A stretch of 64,000 nucleotides of DNA from Sorghum bicolor (Eukaryota > Streptophyta > Magnoliopsida > Poales > Poaceae), in the NCBI RefSeq assembly GCF_000003195.3, contig NC_012870.2, positions 26,246,202 through 26,310,201 on the forward strand, given 5' to 3'. The translations under genes and the position numbers were made by a program. The notes below the pieces were generated by a model. That model did no database searches. It saw nothing but the letters and a program-made list of their open reading frames with translations, and was not told where the DNA came from. Positions 45,014 to 55,701 of this stretch are shown here, in pieces; position 1 is the stretch's first letter, and each line of letters begins with the position of its first letter.

Positions 45014-45028
45014 CTCCCCAAGCTCTTC

Positions 45029-47651
45029 CTAATTCCTAGGAAAATATTCAATACGATCACCAAGCCTATCATGCACACTGAGTCTGCCCCCCAGCCGATC
45101 ATGAACGGACGCTCTCCCCCTAATCGGCCCATTAAATCGCCGATCGTCACCGTGATAGCGTCGGTTGGATCTGTCATACCGATCATAACCATTGCATTCA
45201 GGGCAATCTCTAACAGTGGGCAGCTTGATGTTATGCTCACAGCAATGGATAAAGAATGGGCAATTCCAATGATCCTTGTGCCGATTCCACTCTTGACGGC
45301 GTCTTTCTTCCTCCCGACGATAATCCTCTTGCTGGCGTCGATATCGATCCTCACGCTGCTGCCAAGTTTCTCGAGGCCTTCTATGAGTTATCACAATACC
45401 GGATCGGGGAGGCCTTCCTGAGTTAGTTCCCTCTTGGATTAAGCCTTTTCCTTTGGCATCGACAGCAGTAATTTGATGCTGGGGATCTACCAATGCACTC
45501 TTCTCAGCTGCTTCCGATGTCAAGACCTTGGTTTTTCCCTTAGCATCCAACATATTTGTTGGGAAAGGATGTTGATCGATTTTCATCGGCTTCTGGGCTC
45601 TGGAACTATCAAATTTGATTCTCCCAGATTCTATAGCCGATTGCAGCTGTTGTCTAAAAACTTTGCACTCATTGGTGGAAACTTGCAATCGGCTTGCAAT
45701 ATTTCATCTTCTTCAATTCCTTTCGGGCATAAAGAGCCAGAGAAGTTGCGTTGTGCCACTTGCAATTCCTTCTCTGGCTCTTTATGCCCGAAAGGGCAAG
45801 ACATCGGCTTCTTATTCTTTACCCATTCTGCCAAGCGATGACTGACTCCTCATCAAAATCCGAGCTTGTTGCTTCATCAACAAATGACACCTTTTTGTTC
45901 CATGCCCTCTTAGGCTCAAAAGGCCTGATATCCTGATCAGAAATTCTCTGCACCAAATGACTTAAGCTTTCGAACTCCTGAGAGGCATACTTGTCCCTGA
46001 CATGCGGTAACAAACCTTGGAAAACTAAATCGGCCAGCTGTCGATCGTCCAAAACCAGACTATAGCATTTGTTCTTGACCTCCCGTAGTCTCTGCACAAA
46101 ACTTTCAACCGATTCATCATTGCGTTGCTTCAGTTTGACTAAATCGGTGATTTTCTTCTCATGGACTCCAGAAAAGAAGTACTTATGGAATTGCTTCTTT
46201 AGATCGGCCCAAGTAACCACTGAGTTAGGAGGTAATGATATAAACCAAGTAAATGCCGATCCAGACAATGATGACGAGAACAAGCGAACCCTTAACTCGT
46301 CCCTGTTAGCAGCTTCTCCACATTGGATGATGAACCTGTTGACATGTTCCATGGTTGATGTGTCATCCTGTCCAGAAAACTTAGTGAAATCTGGTACCTT
46401 GTACCGATTTGGAAGTGGAATCAAATCATATACAGGAGGATACGGTGTCCGATAAGAGTAAGTGTTGACTTTGGGTTTTATCCCAAATTGGTCTCTCATA
46501 ACTTCAGCAATCTTATCGGCCCAATAAGCATCGGCATCTTGCCGATGGGGTGGTTGTGAATCTGGCGCCTGCTGATACACTTCCACGTGTCGTTGAGGCG
46601 CACGATCTGCATGGAACATGGGGTTGATTGTCTGACCACCAAACTGTTGACTAAGATTCATCGGCTGGTTAGGCAACCCTTGATTCTGGAACCCAGGGTA
46701 GATCTGGCCTTGTTGAAACCCCGTAGCCTGATGATTCTGTTGGGGCATTTGTGGAAAGACTTGCTGCCCAGGCCATCCACTATTAGCATTCATCGACATA
46801 GACCCTACCGATGTCTGGTAATTGGGCATCATCATTGAATTGACATACCCTGACTAAGTCATAAACCTCTGTTGCGTCGGCATTGAATCTGCCGATGCGT
46901 TAGGCATCTGGAACGTTGGAGCTTGAGAATTCCCAGTGTAAGGCCTTGCAGTAGTAGTTGTAGTATACTGGGGACTCTGATTCATCGGCATATTTGGAGG
47001 TGCCGATGCCATAGGAGCCTTGCCTCTCACATCAGCCGTCTGAGATATGCTAGGTGTCTTCAACGTCAACTCTGGAGGCATACCATAACCCCACCAGTTA
47101 GGAGGAGGGACCGATCCTGACATCGCCGATGCCAATAGATCTGTTGCAAGCTTGATCTGCTCATCTGAAGTCGATGGATTGGTCGTCATCGGCGTAGATT
47201 GCGCGATAGTGACTCCTAACGTGCTTGGAGGAACAGTAGTTTCTGTGCCCGCAGCGGCCGCTGCAGCCGATGGAGCTGTGACCACCGGTGATCCTGGCTG
47301 ATGATGAGAAGGGCCCACATAATTTGGTGGCAATTGTCCTTCTTTGAAAGTTCTAACCATAGCATTGAAAACCGTATTGGACAGCACACCAGCTTGATTG
47401 ATCAAGGCACGGTTAACAGCACCATCAACCATGTCTTGAAGTTTACCAGGATTGGCTTCAAAAGTAACCTACCGAGGTGCCGGCAGTGCTTCTTTCTGGA
47501 TCACCTCGCCACTCCTGTTGATGCTGAAAGACTTCAAACATTGCTGCTTGTAGTCCTCCATGGCTTTTGCAATAGCTTGCTTCTGCTCATCTCTGAGATT
47601 GGCTTCTGTCACGGGGATGACGTTCTCCAAGTCGAACTCGGTAGTCGACAT
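45029..47651 (-). pseudogene. Gag of the Tat element, several stops and frameshifts
   Basis: The likely start is the ATG at 47651 (MSTTEFDLENVIPVTEAN). Pieces in order down the minus strand: 47651-47469, 47466-46854 and 46851-45819 in one frame with two TAG stops; a frameshift near 45838; then 45834-45631 and 45688-45029. The capsid-like retrotransposon gag domain is in the third piece: KVPDFTKFSGQDDTSTMEHV, then FTWFISLPPNSVVTWADLKK and FHKYFFSG, ending VFQGLLPHVRDKY. The last piece has NECKVFRQQLQSAIESGRI, a conserved Tat gag tail. A 27-bp inverted repeat at 45719-45795 lies at the worst-preserved spot. It is clearly non-functional. Confidence 0.85.
45719..45795. repeat. Perfect inverted repeat inside gag
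   Basis: Arms 45719-45745 and 45769-45795 (27 bp each, containing 'cgggcataaagagccag') flank a 23-base spacer. The second arm is an inverted copy of local coding sequence, so a small inverted duplication occurred inside gag and broke the frame. Confidence 0.9.
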
Positions 47652-47674
47652 GTTGATCTTGATCTTGATTTCAA

Positions 47675-47692
47675 GTCCCACTGGGCGTGCCA
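47675..47692 (-). other. Primer binding site of the Tat element
   Basis: On the minus strand TGGCACGCCCAGTGGGAC starts seven bases after the 5' LTR and opens with TGG, as a tRNA 3'-CCA complement should. I do not assign the tRNA with confidence. Confidence 0.7.
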
Positions 47693-47699
47693 AAAGATG

Positions 47700-48415
47700 T
47701 GTTGGTGCAAAAGCTGATTTGCAAACACAAAGGGCTAATACCCGATTCAAACGTTAAGGCGTGCCAGCCGATTTGACCTTACTATCGGCAAAGGTGATAA
47801 CTCGAATACTTTGGTCCTGACAACAGTGATGCGCCCGGATGTCACGGCCAAGAGGTATTCACGCGGAACTCGAGAATACGCCGAGCTTAAGTCGACGAAC
47901 TCCTAAGAACTCGTAGTGAAAAAGGAAAATATGACGAAATCGTCGAAAAGTAGATGCTGGAATATGAGTAAAAACTTATGTTTGATTTATTGATCGATTC
48001 TTCATTACAAGGCCCTAGGGTCTACATTTATACCCTGCCCAAAGAGCTACAATCAGATACGACTAGGACTCGAATTCCAAACTAAAAAGAATCCGTATAC
48101 AAAACGATTTTAAATAACTAAGGAAAACATAGAACCATCCCTTCGTAACCGACCAGGACACCACCACAGATCAATCGGCAACCTCCACGCTTCCTTTCAG
48201 AGTCATCGGCAGTCTCCCTATTATGGCCATCGGCAAGCACCAATATTGATCATCGGTAAGAACACGTCACCACCCCTGGACTTAGTCACATTCATTCGTC
48301 TCTTCATCGGCAGCTCCCCTCATCGGCAACTCCTCTGCAGTCTAGTTACCGTTGCTCCGCCTGCCGATCTGTACTCTACTGGTCCCCGTGCACGTGTCCA
48401 AAAACGGTGTCAACA
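47700..48415 (-). repeat. 5' LTR of the Tat element
   Basis: 716 bp, partner of 26836-27547. It is followed by the target duplication AGGGT (48416-48420). Confidence 0.93.
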
Positions 48416-48539
48416 AGGGTTGAAGTTAACCTTACTACCTACTACAACCAAACCCTCAGCCTGAAAATTTGATCCAAAGAAAAATGTCAATCAACGCCTC
48501 CAACTCAGTCACGATCAGGGGCATCTATGGGCCTATGCG

Positions 48540-48846
48540 GGCCGTGCGACCGAACAGGGGGGCCAAAAATCATGGGCCCCTAAAGTTATCAAGTATTCTA
48601 AGTATATATAATAGTTTTGGGCTTTATTTTAATTAGTAAATCAACCACAACTGTCTTCTTTGGCCCATATAGAGTACAAGAAAGACTTAATGCATTAGCA
48701 TTAATAGCACTTGAGAGTGGCATGCTAGAGAAGACTGATTATGAATATATCATTGAAGATTTCATTTCTAAGGACGCTAAAGAATATCGATTTTCACATG
48801 ATGGTTATACAATAGGTATAATCCTTAGTCTGCACTACTATACTTA
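48540..48846 (+). pseudogene. hAT-type transposase C-terminal remnant
   Basis: The frame at 48664-48790 reads VQERLNALALIALESGML and then EKTDYEYIIEDFISKDAKE. This resembles the C-terminal dimerisation end of hAT/TTF-type (ZMYM1-like) transposase proteins, where a run of 'RLNGLALxxIE' precedes 'IIxDFA'. The rest of the protein is absent. It may be the tail of an old hAT element cut by later insertions. Confidence 0.45.
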
Positions 48847-49925
48847 GAAATATACTCCCTTCGCATATGATTTAGAAGTCGTTTTGGACAAGGTTTGAGT
48901 AAAATATTGGTAACATAAATCACTCAATAACTTTTAAATTATTGAGTTTGCAAATGTAAAAATTATATGAATAGATTTGTCTTGAAAAATAATTTCATAA
49001 AAGTATATATATACACCATTTTTTCTAAATATTTTTATAAAAATAAGATGTCAAAGTTGTGTTTTGGAGACCATATCACTGTCCTAAATGACTTCTAAAT
49101 CCTATATGGAGGGAATAAGTAATATATTGATATTTGCCATTATTTTTTATTTTGATACTAGATATTAGGCCTCCTCTTATTATTTCAATTTGAGCCTGAT
49201 ATTTTGCCGGGACGCACCTAGTCCCGATCCTTAGTCACGAGCTAGGGGGAGACCAAAGAGGAGGGACTAGATCAAAGACTCAAGATGAAGGCTAAACATG
49301 GTCTCAAGGAAACATAAGGTTGGACATGATTACGACTTGGATTGTAGTTACATAGCATGATCTAACTATATAGACAATTTTATGCCTTAAGCATTTTAGG
49401 TCACACAAGAATTGTAAATGTATTGAAAATAATTGAAAAGACATGTTCTACTTTGTTTGGAAATCTAAATATCCAATGTAATCATGTTTTTATTCTTCAT
49501 TTTTTTCTTTTTACGCATCATAAATATTACAAGTTCTTACATGGTTTTCTGCTAATCCAGCTGATAAAATAAAATGGGAAAGAGAACCAAGAAGGAAAAA
49601 AATAAGAAGAAGTCTTGTTTTATTCCTCTATTCATTCTTTGCGAAAATATCTAAAACAACTGCCTCTAATAATCAACTAATTGGCCCTATCTAACCTTGA
49701 AAATTCTGTTTTCAAATTTCTGTTGTCAAAGTCTGGAAGTGACAAGTGGCAACGGGGTTTTGCATCGACATGATGAAATCAACAGGGTAGTTTGATTGGC
49801 AGCGGTGGCCGGCTACCTGGGCCAGGCAGTAGCTCCAGATATTTGATTTGGGATGCCTATTGTCAGGCCAGGTTTGTCTACGAGGCCGTGCTCCCAAGCT
49901 ATCAAAGTGGCAACAAAATGAATAT
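48847..49925. other. Intergenic, old MITE-like patches
   Basis: An eroded Stowaway-like stretch, 'atactcccttcgcatatgatttag' (48851) to 'ctatatggagggaataa' (about 49115), is visible. The remainder shows no genes. Confidence 0.35.
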
Positions 49926-49927
49926 TA

Positions 49928-50161
49928 CTCCTTCCATCCTAAATTATAAGACATTTTAAGAATTCTATAGAGTTAAAGCATTTCAAGTTTGACCAAATTT
50001 ATATGATAACATAATAACATTTATTATACCAACTAAGTAGAATTAGATTCTTCATTAGTTATACCAAAATTTTTGTAATTCTATCTATAATTTTAGTCAA
50101 ACTTAAAATGTTTTGACTCTCTAAGATTCTTCGAGTGTCTTATAGTTTGGAGTGGAGGGAG
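49928..50161. mobile_element. Stowaway MITE
   Basis: 234 bp, CTCCTTCCATCC to GGAGTGGAGGGAG, with TA on both sides. Imperfect long TIRs ('taaattataagacattttaag' and the inverse) span most of the element. Confidence 0.85.
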
Positions 50162-50253
50162 TAATTTTTATTGTGATGAAAATGAGTACTACTAATTTGG
50201 TAGTAGCAATTTTCATGGAGACAATAATATAAATCAGTAATCAAAGTTTAGTT

Positions 50254-50470
50254 CTTCCTCCGTCCACAAAAAATACATTATGGGACGTGTGCCGGTCAAA
50301 CTAGCTTATGTTTTTAAATAATTTTATTATAAAAATGTATTTTATAATAAATTTAATAATATTTATTTTGTATCATTAAACTTAATGCTTTTTATGTAAT
50401 TTTAGTCAAAGTTTAAACCGATTAACTTCTCGAAAAATGAGAATTATATATCTTTTGTAGACGGAGGGAA
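50254..50470. mobile_element. Stowaway-like MITE
   Basis: 217 bp from TTCCTCCGTCCAC to GTAGACGGAGGGAA. The left target base is eroded and the right is TA. Confidence 0.65.
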
Positions 50471-50881
50471 TACTCCAGTTTAAGAATAGCCAATAATACA
50501 GAAATCGTTTTGTTAAGCACACTACGAAAAACGCAACTGTGCAACTGTATAAACAGACTCGCAATGAAAAAGTTAATAAAACTAAGAACAACTGTGCAAA
50601 AATAGTGCTGCAAGGCCTGCGCACAAGGAAAAGGAAGAACATGTAGCGCGGCCCACTTGACCTGAAAAAGGAGCAGCCAGGGCACCAGGCCAGACCATCC
50701 TTTCATTGTCTGCACTCTGCAGGCCTGTGCGCTGTTCATGAGCGTGGGCTTGGACGGCCGTGTGGCCGGGGAAAGGTCCAGGACATGAGCCCAATGGATA
50801 TTTCTTGGCGTGGCTTTCTGCACATTTTATTTTGGAAAAAACAACTGAGGTAGTTGGATTTACCTTTTCAACTAGAAAACC
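50471..50881. other. Spacer, no gene seen
   Basis: A GC-richer patch at 50590-50820 gives overlapping frames but no domain. Confidence 0.3.
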
Positions 50882-50890
50882 AACCAGATT

Positions 50891-51823
50891 GGAAAAAGTC
50901 TACATAGCCCCCCAAACTATTATCCTCGAACTATAAAACCGGATATTCTACCCCTAAACTTTCAAAACCGGTCAAATAACCCTCTAGAGTGGTTTTATAG
51001 GGTGGTTTTGTCTTTTTCTTTTTTATTTATTTCCTCTGAATATTTGAAAAATCATAATAAATCATAGAAAAATTATAAAATAAAAAATTTAATTTTGTTG
51101 GACTCCTAATGAGTAGATGTACACAATGAATATATAATATAGTATACTTTAGCACCAAGTTTTTGTTGTAGCTTTAAATCTATATTTTTCTATAATTAAT
51201 AAGAAAAATTCATATATGTAGTTTCTATGGTTCAATTGTGGTAAAATTTTTATTTGGGCTCATTATTGTATGCTTGAACTATGGTAAAAGTTTCATACCT
51301 ATTGGATCACGTATAACTTAGTTATAGATTTATTTAGCTTTATTTTTGTTAAATCTATGCTATATATATAACTAAGTTATACATGATCCAATGAGTATGA
51401 AATTTTTACCATAGTTCAAGCATACAATAATGAGCGCACCATAAAAATTTTTTACCACAATTGGACCATCGGAATTACATATATAAATTATTCAATTTAA
51501 TTACAGAAAAACATAGATTTAAAGCTACAACAAAAATTTTGTACTAAAGTATATCATATTATATATTCACTATGTATATCTACTCATCTGGATTCCAACA
51601 AAGTTGAATTTTTTATTTTATGTTTTTTTGTGATTTATTATGTTTTTTCAAAGATTTAGCAAAAATAAATAAAAAAGAAAAGAACAAAACCACCCTCTAA
51701 AACCACTCGAGGAGGTTATTTGACCGGTTTTAAAAGTTCAGGGGGTAGAATATCCGGTTTTATAGTTTGAGGGATAAAGTATTCCACCCTAAATAGTTTG
51801 GGGGTTATATAGACTTTTTTTCA
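50891..51823. mobile_element. Palindromic foldback (MULE-like) element
   Basis: A 933-bp element is almost entirely an inverted repeat: left arm about 50891-51330 and right arm about 51365-51823, with a short AT-rich centre. It begins GGAAAAAGTCTACATAG and ends CTATATAGACTTTTTTTCA. The flanks AACCAGATT (50882-50890) and AACTAGATT (51824-51832) match at eight of nine bases, which fits the 9-bp duplication of Mutator-like elements. It has no coding capacity. A single-arm relative is at 4543-5000. Confidence 0.8.
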
Positions 51824-51832
51824 AACTAGATT

Positions 51833-53010
51833 TGCACTCCTTGAAAAATCGTTCTATTTACCTCCTTGAGCGGTTTTGAAAATAATTTTAGCTGACGTGA
51901 CGCCATGTGAGCCACAAAAGGCAGTAAATCAGACTTTCAAGATAGTTCATGGAGATTAATTAGTTTTTTTTATAAAAGTAGTAAAATAATTTCCCCAAAA
52001 AATTATCCAAGTATTTTTCTATATTAAACATATATTTAAAAATATTAAAATCTATTAATGTTAGAAAAATTATTTTAACTTACAAAAATATGAAACTAGT
52101 TTCATGTTTTTCCTAAAATCATGCTATACCTTTTTTTATTCCTTGCTTATAATTATTTGAACCTTGTACGATCTCCTAAAATTTTAAACTAGGCTAGATA
52201 TGAAACAGAGGATGAAACTACAAAAAATATTTCCTCAAAAACAATGTCTACCTTTACCATCAATACATTCATTGGAAAATTGAAATGAAAAATATAATTC
52301 AATGATTGCACATTAACGTTATGTATCATGTGGTTTAACTTTATAGCAGCATTCTCTTCTTCAAAGGACATCACAACAATGACGTGTGTAGACTCATGGG
52401 ACCATCAATAGTAACTGTCATATGACTTCTTAGACTTTAGACTGACATCTACGATTTGTCCCAAAACATCTATATGGATGCGACTGCTTCCTCGTTGATC
52501 ATCATTATTGTAACCACGCGCATGCACTGGGAGCACATGATCGAGCAGGAAGGCGGTTTCAGACGAGCTTGGGATGTTAGACTTCACACGTTTCATAAAA
52601 TCATGCTCTATATTATGGTTATTAACTCTGAAACCATAGAGAATGATTCTCGGAAAATCTGCATCTGGTTGCAAATTTTTCTTTTTAAAACATGATAAGG
52701 TTTTAGTATTTTTAAATATTTATTTATTTTAGAAAAAAATTTGGATAACTTTTTGAAAAAGATATTTCTACAACTATCTTATAAAGTCTAATTGTCTTTT
52801 CTGAATTAACGTGAAAGTCTAATCTACCTCCCTCATTGTTGACATGACGCCACATCCAAAACCGCTTTGAAAACTGCTCGAGAAGATAATTAGATGGTTT
52901 CAATAGTTTGAGAAGCATAAACACCCGGTTTTCTAGTCGAAGGAGGTAAATTAGACTACCACAATAATTGAGGAAGGCCAGGAGGATTTTCCCTTTTATT
53001 TTCATTTTTG
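51833..53010. mobile_element. Possible second, diverged foldback element
   Basis: The ends share inverted blocks: 'tttacctccttgagcggttttgaaaa' and 'gacgtgacgccatgtg' on the left; 'gacatgacgccacatccaaaaccgc' and 'aggaggtaaatta' on the right. The middle has no recognisable gene; the minus-strand frame 52405-52674 shows no domain. Boundaries and target duplication are unclear. Confidence 0.4.
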
Positions 53011-53578
53011 GTCTATCCTCTATGGGATGACACTACAGTTTCTCAAAAAAAAAAAAAACTACCAATAAGAGATATGCCAACTGCCTGCCATACATTAATA
53101 TAGCAAGAGTTTTAAAAAACTAGTAACAAAAATCTACAACCCCGGCAAAAGCTAAAATGTTAGAACAACAGAAAAACAACACTTTTCTGCCAGCAATGCA
53201 CCCAAAATTGCCTGAGGTATCTGCTGCAAGGAGATTGGTATTGGGGGAAAAAAAAAGGGAAGAGTCAGTAGAACAGAGGTAGGAGGGCAAGTTGGAGTTC
53301 TCATTTTCAGTTTATATAACCTGTCACGCGCACACTTACCCGATTCAGATGCAGCCTCCCTCCCTTGCCGGACGGGCCACAGTACCTGGCGGGCCCGCCT
53401 CAGCGTCTGCCTTGTCATCTGTGGACCTGACAAAAGCTTCACAGAAATGTTGAAATGTTCTTGTAGTATGTGTATGTATATCCTGCATATTGCTGTTTCT
53501 ATGGGAGGATGAATGAACATGATATCTCTACTGAATTTGTGGCCACTGAGGATCTTACACATCATTATTGATCCTGCT
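53011..53578. other. Unassigned sequence left of the assembly gap
   Basis: Includes a 14-base A run near 53047. No gene can be supported; frames reading through the gap are artefacts. Confidence 0.3.
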
Positions 53579-54198
53579 NNNNNNNNNNNNNNNNNNNNNN
53601 NNNNNNNNNNNNNNNNNNNNNNNNNNNNNNNNNNNNNNNNNNNNNNNNNNNNNNNNNNNNNNNNNNNNNNNNNNNNNNNNNNNNNNNNNNNNNNNNNNNN
53701 NNNNNNNNNNNNNNNNNNNNNNNNNNNNNNNNNNNNNNNNNNNNNNNNNNNNNNNNNNNNNNNNNNNNNNNNNNNNNNNNNNNNNNNNNNNNNNNNNNNN
53801 NNNNNNNNNNNNNNNNNNNNNNNNNNNNNNNNNNNNNNNNNNNNNNNNNNNNNNNNNNNNNNNNNNNNNNNNNNNNNNNNNNNNNNNNNNNNNNNNNNNN
53901 NNNNNNNNNNNNNNNNNNNNNNNNNNNNNNNNNNNNNNNNNNNNNNNNNNNNNNNNNNNNNNNNNNNNNNNNNNNNNNNNNNNNNNNNNNNNNNNNNNNN
54001 NNNNNNNNNNNNNNNNNNNNNNNNNNNNNNNNNNNNNNNNNNNNNNNNNNNNNNNNNNNNNNNNNNNNNNNNNNNNNNNNNNNNNNNNNNNNNNNNNNNN
54101 NNNNNNNNNNNNNNNNNNNNNNNNNNNNNNNNNNNNNNNNNNNNNNNNNNNNNNNNNNNNNNNNNNNNNNNNNNNNNNNNNNNNNNNNNNNNNNNNNN
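53579..54198. other. Assembly gap of 620 N
   Basis: All bases are N. The sequence on the two sides differs in composition (AT-rich left, GC-rich right). Confidence 0.99.
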
Positions 54199-54600
54199 TT
54201 CCCACCGGTGGCGCGCCGGCGTGCGGCGGTGGGGACGACTGGCCGGTTGTTTGGGTCTGCTGACGCCGACGAGCCGTGCCCGCGCGAGCGCTCGTTTCGT
54301 TTGGACCATACCCGAACACGTCGGATAAAGGGCGTTTCCTTGCCAGTTCGCAGGGAATATTACTGGCATCACCACGCATCTCCAAACGCCACTCGTCAGA
54401 GAAAACGACGATATCTCCACCAGCCAGCTAGTGCAACAGTGACGTTTCCATCGACCTGCACTGCTAGCTATTGTTATGTTATGTGTAGAAATCTGCTAAT
54501 TTCTGTGGAGCCTTGTCACATTTCGATGCAGAAAGCTCAACGGAGTTCTAGTTACAGAGAAACTTGAGGATGTTAGCTGTCTGTTTTGTACGATATACCT
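54199..54600. other. GC-rich sequence right of the gap
   Basis: Starts abruptly GC-rich and grades to balanced composition. No gene is supported; it could be the edge of a gene or element hidden in the gap. Confidence 0.3.
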
Positions 54601-55405
54601 GAATCTGTTCAACATGCCTGAATCTGTTCAACATGTTACATGTCTTCTTTGATTGTGCAGTAGCCAAACAATGTTGGACTGAGCTTTCTGATATTGTGGA
54701 CATTCGTCTTGGTGATAATCTGGCTGAAATTAGAAATTTTTTGACTTAGTGAGAAAAGGCATGATTTGTTAAATATTACAGCTGCTGACCTATAGTGTTT
54801 ATGGAAACTCAAGAATGAGTTATGTTTTCAGAACTCTGGCTGGAAAAGCATGGAGATGATACTCTTCAGGATAGCTGGTATTTTGTAAAATTGGATAGTT
54901 CTCTGCCCACCCCTAGTGGAGAGAGCAGTTAAAGGCGATCTTGTTGCTCGCAAAAAAAAAAAGGCGATCTTGTCGAAGATCAAGTCAAAGGCGAGTACTG
55001 TGCTCCATATGCAACGCTGGGCGTTCCATGAAGATGCCTCGAGGTGAAGCTTATGGCAAGCTGATGGGTGATGAGACCGAAGATACCACAGGAGATATGA
55101 AGAGGGAGTGCCCAGGAGCTTGGTGGTACGCTCTGGAGTTCATGTTGGAGATTCTGTAATGCTACAGACGGTGATGAGTGGCTGGTGTTAGCCTTTTGGA
55201 GTTTTAACAGCCTTTTCAGTCTGTTGTCGTTGTTCAAACAGTACGCTGTGGGTGAGGAGAGTGTTTCCTGTCTCAGGTGTGAGACAGTGTTTTCTTTTGC
55301 TTGGCAAACTGGTGCTGTACTGGTTATCTGTCTTTTGACATCAGTTAAAAGGCTGGGGGCGTTTCTGCCCTTGAACTCTAAACAAGAGCAGAGCCATATC
55401 ATATC
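54601..55405 (+). pseudogene. LINE (L1-type) 3' coding end and tail, decayed
   Basis: From 54635 the plus strand reads HVFFDCAVAKQCWTELSDI, a zf-RVT-like motif near the end of plant L1 ORF2. After two stops (near 54746) it continues with CLWKLKNELCFQNSGWKSME and LFRIAG. The 3' part to 55405 ends in a 'ggctgggggcgtttctgcccttgaactctaaacaagagc' segment typical of these LINEs. 'ctgaatctgttcaacatg' is duplicated at 54600-54636. It is non-functional, and the 5' part may lie in the N gap or be truncated. Confidence 0.6.
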
Positions 55406-55459
55406 AATCTAGGATCATACATACACACATATTCCACATACAGCAGAAATAGGGAAAAT

Positions 55460-55465
55460 TTTATT
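55460..55465 (-). terminator. Polyadenylation signal of GME
   Basis: AATAAA on the minus strand, about 240 bases after the GME stop codon; a 3' end near 55440 is inferred. Confidence 0.6.
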
Positions 55466-55701
55466 GCCGGTCATGGCCAAAGGAGTTCAAACAAGGTACA
55501 GAAGACATGCAAAAATGAACAAGATGCATGGCATAAATTAATGGAGCGGTGAATAGATAGAAAAATAGAATAGAACCCCCAAAAAAGGGGCCCAAGAGTA
55601 TTTTTGCTGCTACTGTAGTATATTCTACCGTCCAAACTCTCCAAACAGTATGTCATATCCCACTACGGTACGCGGTGAACTGATGGACGAAGTCTCATCG
55701 C

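Larger units (their letters stand above)
26836..48415 (-). mobile_element. Tat-lineage Ty3/Gypsy LTR retrotransposon with antisense PMD gene and nested insertion
   Basis: The 21.6-kb element is flanked by the 5-bp duplication AGGGT (26831-26835 and 48416-48420). LTRs lie at 26836-27547 and 47700-48415. The PBS is next to the right LTR and the polypurine tract next to the left LTR, so the element reads on the minus strand. From 47651 downwards come gag, protease, RT-RNase H, a second RNase H and integrase. The extra RNase H between RT and integrase and the DGGA protease mark the Tat lineage. Between pol and the 3' LTR is a plus-strand PMD gene. A 9.3-kb Athila-like element is nested at 30804-40122; without it the element is about 12.3 kb. 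By eye the LTRs differ at about 20 sites (near 3%), which suggests roughly a million years at the usual grass LTR rate. Confidence 0.93.

Noticed and set aside
26836..48415. Short direct or inverted repeats such as the ATCGGC motif as a CRISPR-like array
   Set aside because: This is a eukaryotic genome, spacing is irregular, the units are six bases, and they run through coding sequence.
53513..54328. Long frames spanning the gap on both strands
   Set aside because: They are open only because the 620 N contain no stop codons.
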